The notes under the pieces were generated by a model, which saw only the letters and a program-made list of their open reading frames with translations, was not told where the DNA came from and did no database searches. Both the position numbers and the translations under genes were made by a program. From DASXMT01 sp963755985 (lineage in GTDB: Bacteria > Actinomycetota > Acidimicrobiia > Acidimicrobiales > RAAP-2), in the NCBI GenBank assembly GCA_963755985.1, contig CAVWLO010000004.1, positions 1-64,000 of the forward strand: a DNA stretch of 64,000 bases, written 5' to 3'. Each line of letters opens with the position of its first letter. Within the stretch, counting starts at the first letter, position 1. Shown here in pieces: positions 17,141 to 25,832 of the stretch.

Positions 17141-18399
17141 TGGACAGCCGTCTTGTTGCGCTCGGAGGTTCGCACCTGCACCTCCTCGGAGGCTCCCACC
17201 GCCTCCACGGACTACGGATCATCATCCTGGTGTTGATCGCGGCGGCGATCGGCGTCGGCATCTTCCTGCTGGTTCGGCGCTCGCGAGCCCGCCGGTCGCT
17301 CGGGAGCATGACGTCGGCCGACACGGGACCCATATCACCGACCGGCGGTGGAGCGCCGGGAGGGCCGCGAACCCAGGGAGGGCCGGGGACTCTCGCGGTG
17401 GCGCAGGGGGATCCGGTCCCCACGCGCACTGCGCCTTCCGCCACCGGAACAGCGAACACGATCCGGGCGACCGAGCTGACCAAGCGATTCGGGGAAAAGG
17501 TGGCCGTCGATGGACTGAGTTTTGACGTCAGGCCCGGCCAGGTCACCGGCTTCCTCGGACCCAACGGGGCAGGCAAATCGACGACTATGCGAATGATCAT
17601 GGGGCTGGACCAACCCAACTCGGGGTCGGTCAGCGTCAACGGTCGCCCCTACAACGGCCTGGCCTGGCCGCTGCGCGAAGTGGGGGCCCTGCTCGAGGCC
17701 AAGTCCATCCACCCAGGCAGGAGCGCTTTCGACCACCTCTGGATGTTGGCGAAGACGAACCGCATCCCGCGGCGGCGGGTCGATGAGCTGCTCGGCCTGG
17801 TCGGCCTTTCGTCAGTGGCCGGGCAGCGGGTTGGCCAATTCTCCCTTGGCATGAGCCAGCGTCTCGGCATTGCCGCCGCCCTGCTCGGCGACCCGGGAGT
17901 ACTGATGTTCGACGAGCCGGTCAATGGGCTCGATACCGACGGCATCCGTTGGGTTCGCCAGCTCTTGCGCCGCCTGGCCGCTGAAGGGCGCTCGGTCCTG
18001 GTCTCCAGCCATCTGATGAGCGAGATGGCCCAGACCGCCGACCAGCTCGTGGTCATCGGCCGGGGGCGGCTCATCGCCGAGATGCCGGTGACCGAGTTCA
18101 CCGCCCGCTATGCCCGGGGCTACATCCGAGTCCGCTCCCCCCAGCTCGACGAGCTGCGCCGAGCCTTGGAGGAATCCGGGGCCTCGGTCTCCTCCGAGGA
18201 GGACCGCTCGATCTCGGTGCAGGGGATGAGCCAGGACACTATCGGCGAGATCGCCTGGCAGCACTCGATCATGCTCCACGAACTCGCGCCCCAGGCGGCG
18301 TCGCTCGAGGAGGCCTTCATGGAGTCCACCGAGGCCGACGTCGAGTTCGGGGGCAACCGCGAGGGGCTCTCACCCAACGCAACGGAGGGAGGACCATGA
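17140..18399 (+). CDS. ABC transporter ATPase with N-terminal membrane anchor
   Basis: About 419 residues. Residues ~25-48 are a membrane helix (IIILVLIAAAIGVGIFLLV) followed by RRSRARR, then a ~55-residue Gly/Pro/Thr-rich linker and a full ABC-2-type ATPase domain. Walker A GPNGAGKST lies near residue 140, the signature FSLGMSQRLG near 233, Walker B VLMFDEP near 253 and the switch His in SSHLMSE near 288. ATPases of this type normally lack a membrane helix, so the anchor is unusual. ATG 17308 would give an ordinary soluble ATPase, and a frameshift could instead assign the helix to the end of the RCC1 protein. It overlaps both neighbours. With the permease it should form an exporter. Confidence 0.85.
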   Translation: MDSRLVALGGSHLHLLGGSHRLHGLRIIILVLIAAAIGVGIFLLVRRSRARRSLGSMTSADTGPISPTGGGAPGGPRTQGGPGTLAVAQGDPVPTRTAPSATGTANTIRATELTKRFGEKVAVDGLSFDVRPGQVTGFLGPNGAGKSTTMRMIMGLDQPNSGSVSVNGRPYNGLAWPLREVGALLEAKSIHPGRSAFDHLWMLAKTNRIPRRRVDELLGLVGLSSVAGQRVGQFSLGMSQRLGIAAALLGDPGVLMFDEPVNGLDTDGIRWVRQLLRRLAAEGRSVLVSSHLMSEMAQTADQLVVIGRGRLIAEMPVTEFTARYARGYIRVRSPQLDELRRALEESGASVSSEEDRSISVQGMSQDTIGEIAWQHSIMLHELAPQAASLEEAFMESTEADVEFGGNREGLSPNATEGGP

Positions 18400-19226
18400 C
18401 CACGGCAGCCACTGCGCTGAGCCCATTGGACGATCCGCTATCCGGCCGTTACGGGCTGGGCAGCGTCCTCTCTTCTGAGTGGACCAAGCTCACGAGCGTC
18501 CGCTCGACCGTCTGGACGCTGGTGATCACCGCCATCGCCGGGGTCGGGATCGGTGCCCTGGTCACGTCGGCCCAGGCGGCCAGGTTCTCGAACCGCTCGC
18601 TGGCCGCACGGCTGGCCTTCGACCCCACACGGTCGAGCCTCTCGGGCATGCTCTTCGCCCAGCTCGCCATCGGGGTCCTGGGCGTGCTGGTGGTGAGCGC
18701 GGAGTACAGCACCGGCACCATCCGGGCCACCTTCTCCGCCGTGCCCCGGCGACCGATGGTCCTTGTCGCCAAGGTGCTCCTCTTGGCCGTGGTGGCCTTC
18801 GCCGTCGGCGAGATCGTCTCCTTCTCCGCCTTCCTCCTGGGCCAGCACATTCTCTCGGGCAAGACGCCGACGGCTTCGCTCTCGGACCCAACGGCAGTGC
18901 GGGCGGTCGTCGGCGCCGGTCTCTACCTCACCGCGATCGGGCTGCTGGCCGTCGGGTTGGCCACGATCATCCGCCACACGGCCGCGGCCATCAGTGCATT
19001 CGTCGGAGTGCTCTTCATCCTCCCGATCATCGCCAATGTGCTGCCATCGTCTTTCGCCAACGACGTTGGCCGGTTCCTGCCGGCCCAAATCGGGACCCGG
19101 ATGATGACCGTGAACTATCACGGCGCCGATTCTTTCGGCCCGTGGCTCAGCTTCGGCCTGCTCTGCGCCTATGCCGCCGTTCTGCTCATCGGCGGTTGTG
19201 TGCTGTTGGTCCGCCGGGACGCGTGA
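18396..19226 (+). CDS. ABC-2 type transporter permease
   Basis: 276 residues, six predicted membrane helices: around VWTLVITAIAGVGIGAL, LFAQLAIGVLGVLVV, VLLLAVVAFAVGEIVSF, GLYLTAIGLLAVGLAT, ISAFVGVLFILPIIANV and SFGLLCAYAAVLLIGG. The extracytoplasmic STGTIRATFSAVPRR and general layout match actinobacterial ABC-2 permeases. It overlaps the ATPase stop by 4 nt (ATGA), so the two are translationally coupled and very likely partners. Substrate unknown; polyketides, lipids or peptides are common for this class. Confidence 0.9.
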   Translation: MTTAATALSPLDDPLSGRYGLGSVLSSEWTKLTSVRSTVWTLVITAIAGVGIGALVTSAQAARFSNRSLAARLAFDPTRSSLSGMLFAQLAIGVLGVLVVSAEYSTGTIRATFSAVPRRPMVLVAKVLLLAVVAFAVGEIVSFSAFLLGQHILSGKTPTASLSDPTAVRAVVGAGLYLTAIGLLAVGLATIIRHTAAAISAFVGVLFILPIIANVLPSSFANDVGRFLPAQIGTRMMTVNYHGADSFGPWLSFGLLCAYAAVLLIGGCVLLVRRDA

Positions 19227-19227
19227 C

Positions 19228-20832
19228 GTGCCCGTGCGGACGCGACTCCGCGGCAGTCGAGAACCTGCAGCGAGAGCTCGGACGCGGGGCCTGGCCGGAC
19301 GCGTGGCCCTGTGCGTCGTGGGCGTGACGGGCATGGCGATCCTGGTGGGCTTCACCCTCGCCGCCTCAGGCACGGGCTCCGCCTCGGCCACAACCGCAGC
19401 CCCTGCTGACCAGGCCGCCGCCAACGAGACCGCCGCGCCCTACGGCGTGCCTGCCGTGCGCGAGCCGCTGACCACGAACCAGGGATCCCCGGTGGTTCAC
19501 GACACGGAGACCGACGCGCTCGTCGGGCACGATGGGCGCCTGTTCGCCACGACCGACCAGTGGGAGTATCCCGGCCCGTCGCCCTCCGGCCAGATCTTGG
19601 TCAAGGACTCCCCGCGCAGCCCGTGGAAGACGTTCGAGCAGACCCAGGGCCTTCGCGTGTCCGAGGCACTGGACTCCTTCCCGATCCCGAAGGACCAAGG
19701 CCTCGGGCCGGGCCATGCATTGCTGATCACCCACGCGGTGGTCGACGGGCGATCACAGATCCAGTGGCTCATCGACGGGGCGACGTCGTTCAGCCCCAAG
19801 GATTCCTTTCCCGCCCCCGCCAACGTCAACGTCCGCTCCTTTGGCGCCCACGAGACCGGTGGGGTGTGGGCCGTCTACGCCGGGGTCGTGCCGACGGGCA
19901 TCCTGCGGGGTACGTGGTCCAAGACCAGGCACACGCTGGTCTTCGACCCCACGCCCGAACTGACCGAACAACGGGGTGCGCCCGGGGTGCCGACGCAGAA
20001 AGTCACTGGCTTTGCCAACTGCGCGGGCTCCCTCTACGTGACCATCAACACCAAGCTGTATCGCCGCAACGACGGCGACCTTCCATCGGGAATCAGTCGC
20101 TGGGTACTGCTCTACCAGGAGCCGGCGGTGGGAAGGTCCAACAGTGGGCTCCGGGGCCTGACCTGCATCACCCACCTTGGGTCCCCGTCCCTGCTGCTCT
20201 CCACCGAAGGAAATGGTGATGTCTACCGGTTCGACCGCCTACCCCACGGCCGGCTCGACGATTCGCCCTCGGCGAACCCCGGACATGGTCCGCCCCAACT
20301 GACTCCCATCTTGGAATTCGATCCGGTCCCCGCCCTGCGGCAGATGTTGGCTGCGCAGGGGACGACGGTTCCCGCCAGCGGCAAGGGGTCCATCGACTAC
20401 ATCATCGCCGCATACAACAACTTCACCACCACCACCATCGACGGCGTCGACCGACAACTCTTCGGCATCGAGCACGCCTACCTTGGAGGGTGTCCTCCCA
20501 CTCGGGTGTGCGGGCCCACCGCCTACGGGTTGGCGACGTTCGACGCAGACGCGTGCTTCGCCATTCGTACCGACGCTCAGACACCGTCGTACGCCCTGCG
20601 CTGCTTGAGGGGCCCGGCCTTCGCACTCTCGGGCCAGCCGAGCAAGCCGATCCGATCAGGCCAGGCATTCGTCTCCATTCGGACCATTGTGCCCTCGCCG
20701 TTCGGTGACGGGCGCCTCTATTACGGTGGCTACGACTGCAACTTCTACCCGGCTGACGGCACGGCTTGGGTCGCATGGTCGACGCCCGAAGCACTCCACC
20801 TGACCGGTTCGTCGAAAGGAAGAGAATCGTGA
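19228..20832 (+). CDS. secreted protein of unknown fold
   Basis: 534 residues from GTG 19228, one base after the permease stop. A signal peptide or anchor spans ~19-48 (VALCVVGVTGMAILVGFTLA). The rest is extracytoplasmic, beta-rich, with repeated W/G/Y patches (GGVWAVYAGV, RGLTCITHLGSPSLLLS, GRLYYGGYDCNFY) and about ten Cys, suggesting a disulphide-bonded propeller-like fold. I do not recognise a family. Position and coupling (GTGA overlap with the phospholipase gene) suggest it works with the exported phosphoesterase or the transporter. Confidence 0.8.
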   Translation: MPVRTRLRGSREPAARARTRGLAGRVALCVVGVTGMAILVGFTLAASGTGSASATTAAPADQAAANETAAPYGVPAVREPLTTNQGSPVVHDTETDALVGHDGRLFATTDQWEYPGPSPSGQILVKDSPRSPWKTFEQTQGLRVSEALDSFPIPKDQGLGPGHALLITHAVVDGRSQIQWLIDGATSFSPKDSFPAPANVNVRSFGAHETGGVWAVYAGVVPTGILRGTWSKTRHTLVFDPTPELTEQRGAPGVPTQKVTGFANCAGSLYVTINTKLYRRNDGDLPSGISRWVLLYQEPAVGRSNSGLRGLTCITHLGSPSLLLSTEGNGDVYRFDRLPHGRLDDSPSANPGHGPPQLTPILEFDPVPALRQMLAAQGTTVPASGKGSIDYIIAAYNNFTTTTIDGVDRQLFGIEHAYLGGCPPTRVCGPTAYGLATFDADACFAIRTDAQTPSYALRCLRGPAFALSGQPSKPIRSGQAFVSIRTIVPSPFGDGRLYYGGYDCNFYPADGTAWVAWSTPEALHLTGSSKGRES

Positions 20833-22379
20833 CACGAAGAACCCGATCCCGTTCCCCTGGGCGTAAGACCGGGGCAGCCTTCGGCAGCGTCGCCGTCCTG
20901 GCCCTGGTGCTCAGCGCCTTCAGCAGCGCACCGGCGCAGGCCGCCTCGGCACCCAAATCGGTGAGCGGCGGCCCGACCGGCCACTACATCGTCCCGGCCG
21001 GCATCCACAAGATCAAGCACATCATCGTCATCGAGCAGGAGAACCGGTCCTTCGACAGCTACTTCGGGACCTACCCCGGCGCCAATGGCATCCCCATGCA
21101 GAACGGACAACCCTCGGTGTGCGTGCCGATGCCGACCGGCGGGTGCCAGGCGCCCTACCACAACACCGCGGACATCAACGGCGGCGGCCCCCACAACGCG
21201 CCGAGCGCGCTGGTCGACGTCAACGGCGGGAAGATGAACGGATTCATCACCCAGGCGAGCAAAGCGAAGAAGGGTTGTCTGAATACCACCGATCCGGCCT
21301 GTTCCACCTCGGCCACTCCGGACGTCATGGGCTACCACACGGCGGCGGAGATCCCGAATTACTGGACCTACGCCAAGGACTTCGTGCTCAACGACCAGAT
21401 GTTCGAGCCGGTGAAGTCGTGGTCGTTGCCCGACCACCTGTACCTGGTGTCGGGCTGGTCGGCCAAGTGCTCGAGCCCGGCCCCCTCCAGCTGCGTGAAC
21501 GAGATCCAGGGCCCGTACACGCCGGCCCAGATGCAAAAGTACGTCGACCAGGCCATCAACAAGGGCACGGCCGACGTCACCAACGCCTGGACGGACATCA
21601 CCTGGCTCCTCTACAACAAGCACGTCTCCTGGGCCTACTACGTACAGACCGGGAGCCAACCCGACTGCGAAAATGACGCCGCCCTGAGCTGCCCGCCAGT
21701 GGCGCAGAGCTACCTGACCCCCGGCATCTGGAATCCCCTGCCCATCTTCGAGGATGTCCAAAAGGACCACCAGATCCGCAACATTCAGCCCTTGAACAAC
21801 TATTTTGTCGAGGCCAAGGCCGGGACGCTCCCTTCGGTGATGTGGGTCACGCCCTCCCAGGCAGACAGCGAGCACCCGCCGGCCAGCGTCCACCAGGGCC
21901 AGGCGTATGTCACCGCGGTGATCAACGCAGCCATGAAGAGCCCCGACTGGAACTCGACCGCAATTTTCTTGCAATGGGACGACTGGGGAGGCTTCTACGA
22001 CCATGCCGTGCCGCCGGCGGTCGACCAGAACGGCTACGGGCTGCGGGTCCCGGCCATGGTGATCTCGCCCTACGCCAAGCAGGGTTACGTCGACCACCAG
22101 ACCCTCTCGAGCGACGCCTACCTCAAGTTCATCGAGGACGACTTCTTGGGCGGGTCCCGACTCAACCCGAAGACGGACAGGCGTCCCGACCCCCGGCCCA
22201 ACGTCCGGGAGGACGCCACGATCCTGGGCAACATGGACAACGACTTCAACTTCAACCAATCGCCGCGGCCCCCCGTCCTCTTGCCGACCAACCCTCCCAG
22301 CGACTCGCCCAGCATCCCGGCCTACTTCAACGGGTTGGGACCCTGCATGGGGTGTACGGCCACGCCACCGAGCACGTAG
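20829..22379 (+). CDS. phospholipase C / acid phosphatase-family phosphoesterase
   Basis: 516 residues from GTG 20829 (AAGGAAGAGA just upstream). Signal peptide ~residues 17-38. The domain is the phosphoesterase family that includes bacterial phosphatidylcholine-specific phospholipases C and acid phosphatases: IIVIEQENRSFDSYFGTY near residue 60, SLPDHLYLVSGW in the middle, FLQWDDWGGFYDHAVPP near 385, and an MVISPYAKQGYVDH segment. These residues bind the metal and phosphate in the family. It should hydrolyse phospholipid or another phosphate ester outside the cell. It is the last gene of the RCC1-ABC operon and is convergent with the SDR gene. Confidence 0.9.
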   Translation: MTRRTRSRSPGRKTGAAFGSVAVLALVLSAFSSAPAQAASAPKSVSGGPTGHYIVPAGIHKIKHIIVIEQENRSFDSYFGTYPGANGIPMQNGQPSVCVPMPTGGCQAPYHNTADINGGGPHNAPSALVDVNGGKMNGFITQASKAKKGCLNTTDPACSTSATPDVMGYHTAAEIPNYWTYAKDFVLNDQMFEPVKSWSLPDHLYLVSGWSAKCSSPAPSSCVNEIQGPYTPAQMQKYVDQAINKGTADVTNAWTDITWLLYNKHVSWAYYVQTGSQPDCENDAALSCPPVAQSYLTPGIWNPLPIFEDVQKDHQIRNIQPLNNYFVEAKAGTLPSVMWVTPSQADSEHPPASVHQGQAYVTAVINAAMKSPDWNSTAIFLQWDDWGGFYDHAVPPAVDQNGYGLRVPAMVISPYAKQGYVDHQTLSSDAYLKFIEDDFLGGSRLNPKTDRRPDPRPNVREDATILGNMDNDFNFNQSPRPPVLLPTNPPSDSPSIPAYFNGLGPCMGCTATPPST

Positions 22380-22426
22380 CCGGAGCCTCGACGACCAACC
22401 GGTGCCCCGGATGGCTGAGCCGTGGT

Positions 22427-23284
22427 TCAGACGCTGAGTCCGCCGTCGACCGACAGCACCGCGCCGGTGGTGAAGGGTGAGTCGTCCGAAGCCAGAAAGG
22501 CGATAGAGGCAGCCATCTCGGCCGGTGTGGCGTAGCCCATCGGCGTCATCATCTTGTAGAGCTGTCTCCCGTCGGCCCCCTCGGGCAGATCGAAGGAGGC
22601 GATGATCGGCGTGTCCGTCGGCCCCGGCGCCACCGTGTTCACCCGTACCCCTTTGCCCGCGTACTCGGCGGCCAGCGCCTTCGACAACATCAGGACGCCG
22701 GCCTTCGAGGAGCAGTAGGCGGCGGTGTAGGCCTGACCGGTCAAGCCGGTGTTCGAGGCGATATTGACGATGGCCCCGCCCCGCTCGAGCAGGTACGGCA
22801 GGGTGGCCCGGCACATGAGGAACGGCCCGGTGAGGTTGACGCCGATGATCTCCTGCCACCGCTCGAGGGGCATGTCGACGGTGTGGAAGAACCCGCCGAT
22901 ACCGGCAATGTTGCACAGCACCGACGGCGCACCCAGGTCGGCGGCCACCGCGGCTACGGCACTGCTCACCGACTCCTCGGAGGTGACGTCACAGCGGTAG
23001 GCCACCGCTCGTCCGTCCGTTCCGGCCGCCGCTCGCTCCGAGTGCGCCTCGTCGATCAGCCGCACCGTCTGATCCAGGCCCTCCTCGTCGACGTCCAGTC
23101 CGGCCACGACGGCGCCCTCGAGGACCAGGCGCTGAGCCGTGGCCCGGCCGATCCCCGACGCGGCGCCGGTGACGATGGCCACCTTGCCGGTGAATCGGTG
23201 GCCGATGTTGTCGGCCATGGTCGTATCGGCGGCATCGTGCTCCTCGCCCCCGCGCCCCATGGAGATGCTCTGGATCGGGCTCAT
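22427..23284 (-). CDS. short-chain dehydrogenase/reductase (SDR)
   Basis: 285 residues. NAD(P)-binding TGAASGIGRA near residue 40, NIAGIGG (NAG motif variant), catalytic Ser in NIASNTG and Tyr/Lys in YCSSKAG. C-terminal GAVLSVDGGLSV is typical of the classical SDR family. A ~28-residue N-terminal extension precedes the Rossmann start, so the true start may be the inner ATG (MADNIGH). Its start overlaps the stop of the upstream acyl-CoA ligase (ATGA), so they form one operon, probably in acyl-CoA or alcohol metabolism. Confidence 0.9.
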   Translation of the reverse strand: MSPIQSISMGRGGEEHDAADTTMADNIGHRFTGKVAIVTGAASGIGRATAQRLVLEGAVVAGLDVDEEGLDQTVRLIDEAHSERAAAGTDGRAVAYRCDVTSEESVSSAVAAVAADLGAPSVLCNIAGIGGFFHTVDMPLERWQEIIGVNLTGPFLMCRATLPYLLERGGAIVNIASNTGLTGQAYTAAYCSSKAGVLMLSKALAAEYAGKGVRVNTVAPGPTDTPIIASFDLPEGADGRQLYKMMTPMGYATPAEMAASIAFLASDDSPFTTGAVLSVDGGLSV

Positions 23285-24897
23285 GACGGTGCTCCCTTCG
23301 GCCCCTTCGGGGCGTACTGTTCGCGCAGCTTGTGCTTCATGACCTTGCCCGACGGGTTGCGCGGCACCGAGTCGATCAGCTCGAGCTGCTCGGGCACGGC
23401 CGGTCGACGGAGACCCTGGTCGATCAGGAACTCCTGCATGGCCTGGAAGGTCAACGGCGGAGACCCTTCTTTGACGGCCACCACCGCGCAGGCCCGCTCA
23501 CCCGTCCTGGCGTCGGGGAGCCCGATGACGGCCACATCGGCGATGGCCGGGTGGAGGTAGAGGAGGTCCTCGACCTCCTTGGCCGAGATGTTCTCGCCGT
23601 GGCGGATGATGACGTCCTTCAGTCGACCGGTGATGGTGACATAACCGTCCTCGTCGACCATGCCCAGGTCGCCGCTCCGGAAGAAGCCGGCCTCGTCGAA
23701 GGCGTCGGCGTCGAGCGACGAGTCGATGTACCCCCGGAACACCTGGGGCCCCTTGATCCTGATCTCACCCTCGACCCCCGGGCCGGCCAGCTCGCCGTCC
23801 ACGGTGACCAGTTGCAGGGTCACGCCCGGAGTGGCCTGCCCCTCGGTCATGGCCAGCTTGTCGTCCGGATCGGTGCCGTGGGCCATGACCACGATCGGCG
23901 CCTCGGTCAGCCCGTAGCCCGAGATGATCCCGATCCCGCCGAGCTCGTTCTTCATGTCGTAGTGGAGCTGTGGCGGCTTGGGCGCGCCCCCGCCCGGGAA
24001 CGAGCGCACCTCGGGGAAGATCGAGCCGGGGCCGTTGGCCCGCTGGGCGGCCAGGTAGGCCAGGTGGAAGGGCGTCCCCGACCCCGGGAGGGTGACGTGG
24101 TTCTCGGAGAGGAACTTGGGCGTCTCGGTGGGATGGAAGGCCTCGGTGACCAACAGGGTGCAGCCGGTCAACATGGTGTTGGTCAACCAGCCGATCCCCC
24201 CGATGTGGGTGAACGGGAAGACGAGACCGGATACGTCATCGGCGCCAATGTCGAGGCACTCGCTCATGGCCAGGGCCGAGGCGATCACCGTGAGGTCGGT
24301 GTGCTGGGCGCCCTTGGGGTCGGCCGTGGTCCCCGAGGTGTAGAAGAGCCAGCGGACCGGCGCCTCGGCCATGGCGGTCGGCGGTGCCGGCACCGGGGGC
24401 AGGCCGGAGGGGTCACCCTCGGGCAGGGTGCGGTCGGAGACCAGGACGGACAGCCCGTCCCGTTCGGCCGCGATCTCCTCGGCCATGGCGGCGAAGTCGA
24501 AGCCCCGGTACACCGGGGGGACGATCAAGAGCTCGGCACCGGTCTGCCCGGTGATGAAGCCGACTTCGCGACCCCGGTAGATGGGGATCAGCGGGTTCTG
24601 GCGGGCGGAGAGCCGGGCCAGGGCGCCAACCAGGACGAGCGACTCGTTCCAGGTGGGCAGCTCCCAGCTGACCGGCGTGTCGGCGGTGATCCCGAAGTCC
24701 CGGTGCAACCCGGCGGCGACACCGAGGCAGGCCTGGCGGTACTGGCTGAAGGTCAGCTCCCTGCCTGTGTCTTCATGGCACAACCGGGCATCGGGGGTGG
24801 CTTCCGCCCGCCGCTCGATGAGGCCCCACAGCGTGGTGGCCCACATCCAGCCGCGGGCCGCCGTCCGTGCCCGCAGCTCGTCAACGAAATCGGTCAT
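23281..24897 (-). CDS. acyl-CoA synthetase / AMP-dependent ligase
   Basis: 538 residues of the ANL superfamily. P-loop LFYTSGTTADPKGAQ near residue 190, the YGLTEAP motif, FRSGDLGMVDEDGYV near 410, and the C-terminal PRNPSGKVMKHKLR with the adenylation Lys. It activates a carboxylic acid as CoA thioester in the cytoplasm. The substrate could be a fatty, cyclohexane or aromatic acid. First gene of a two-gene operon with the SDR. Confidence 0.92.
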   Translation of the reverse strand: MTDFVDELRARTAARGWMWATTLWGLIERRAEATPDARLCHEDTGRELTFSQYRQACLGVAAGLHRDFGITADTPVSWELPTWNESLVLVGALARLSARQNPLIPIYRGREVGFITGQTGAELLIVPPVYRGFDFAAMAEEIAAERDGLSVLVSDRTLPEGDPSGLPPVPAPPTAMAEAPVRWLFYTSGTTADPKGAQHTDLTVIASALAMSECLDIGADDVSGLVFPFTHIGGIGWLTNTMLTGCTLLVTEAFHPTETPKFLSENHVTLPGSGTPFHLAYLAAQRANGPGSIFPEVRSFPGGGAPKPPQLHYDMKNELGGIGIISGYGLTEAPIVVMAHGTDPDDKLAMTEGQATPGVTLQLVTVDGELAGPGVEGEIRIKGPQVFRGYIDSSLDADAFDEAGFFRSGDLGMVDEDGYVTITGRLKDVIIRHGENISAKEVEDLLYLHPAIADVAVIGLPDARTGERACAVVAVKEGSPPLTFQAMQEFLIDQGLRRPAVPEQLELIDSVPRNPSGKVMKHKLREQYAPKGPKGAPS

Positions 24898-25074
24898 CGG
24901 TGTGCTCCCTCGGGTGGCCCGCCCCCTTCTCGCCGGTGGGGACGGACGTGAACGGGAGGGATTGTGTCAGGTCCGGCCACCGTGTGGCCCCGCAGCCCGC
25001 CCCGGGCAGGACTGGTACGGTGCCATAGTAAGACTTCGCTGAGAGGGACGACTGTATCGGGATCGACAGGGCAA

Positions 25075-25087
25075 TGGACAATGTCCA
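25075..25087. promoter_or_regulatory. TGGACA-a-TGTCCA palindrome
   Basis: A perfect 13-bp palindrome in the gap between the acyl-CoA ligase gene (minus) and the hypothetical gene starting at 25081 (plus). Placement suits an operator controlling either direction. It overlaps the proposed ATG at 25081. Confidence 0.4.
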
Positions 25088-25317
25088 CCATGGTCGGCAC
25101 GTTCCTCGAGGCTCGCATCCCGGTGCGGCAACGGGGCCCCGATCGACCCGGGCCGGGCCGTTCGGGGCCGCGTCGGGCCCTGAGCCGCCACATCATGCGG
25201 GCCATGCTCGGCGCATCCAGCCGCTTGGTGATCCGGCTGGATGCCTGGATCGCCACCATCCCCGACACGCCCCGGCCCCCGGAACCGCTGTCTCCGACGA
25301 GGGCTCGGCTCCGATGA
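25081..25317 (+). CDS. hypothetical protein (78 aa)
   Basis: Arg/Pro-rich small protein, MSTMVGTFLEARIPV..., no family recognised. Its main support is that its TGA overlaps the ATG of the next frame (ATGA), the coupling style used by other operons here. No clear ribosome site. Confidence 0.4.
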   Translation: MSTMVGTFLEARIPVRQRGPDRPGPGRSGPRRALSRHIMRAMLGASSRLVIRLDAWIATIPDTPRPPEPLSPTRARLR

Positions 25318-25832
25318 GGTCTCTCGGCCGCCTCTGCAACAGCTGCTGGCGATCGGCACAGCGGAGTCGTCGTCTCATGTCGGGCGCGGTAGGCAGAGCC
25401 GAGCAAGCCGTGGCACGGGCACGAGATCAAGCCGCACCACTGGGCGATCTCCCCGGGCTCTTGCGGCAGCTCCGATTCGTCGCCAGCCAGGTCGATCGGA
25501 ACCTGGTCGTCCAGGCCGGTGCGGGAGTCCACCAGGCCGGCTTCGAGGAGGCGACCCGAAGGGTGGCCAACGTGGTGTCGGCTTCGACCCGGATCGAGTT
25601 CGCCGCCACCACCTGCGTCGAAGGCACCAGAAATTCCAGAGAGCGGTCGATTGCCGACTCGGTCGATCACGAGGCGAGCGAAATCCTGGCCGGCCTGGCC
25701 GCCGGCACGGGCCTCTCGGTCGACAGCACGGGCAACGCCGACGGCACCGAACTCGCCGACAGCACCGATTCTGGCGCCAGCACACCCCCGGGATCGGATA
25801 CGGCAGATCGACGGTCCACATCCGCTCCCTGA
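25314..25832 (+). CDS. hypothetical protein (172 aa)
   Basis: Helical N-terminal two-thirds (VGRAEQAVARARDQ, RQLRFVASQVDRNLVV, EEATRRVANVVSAS) and a low-complexity C-terminal tail rich in Ser/Asp/Thr/Gly (DSTGNADGTELADSTDS). No family recognised. High GC at third codon positions supports coding. It overlaps the upstream 78-codon frame and abuts the GH5 glycosidase gene, so the three may form an operon. Confidence 0.5.
   Translation: MRSLGRLCNSCWRSAQRSRRLMSGAVGRAEQAVARARDQAAPLGDLPGLLRQLRFVASQVDRNLVVQAGAGVHQAGFEEATRRVANVVSASTRIEFAATTCVEGTRNSRERSIADSVDHEASEILAGLAAGTGLSVDSTGNADGTELADSTDSGASTPPGSDTADRRSTSAP

Noticed and set aside
20745..22916. Open frame of 723 codons on the minus strand
   Set aside because: Antisense to the phospholipase gene and overlapping the SDR gene in a wrong frame.
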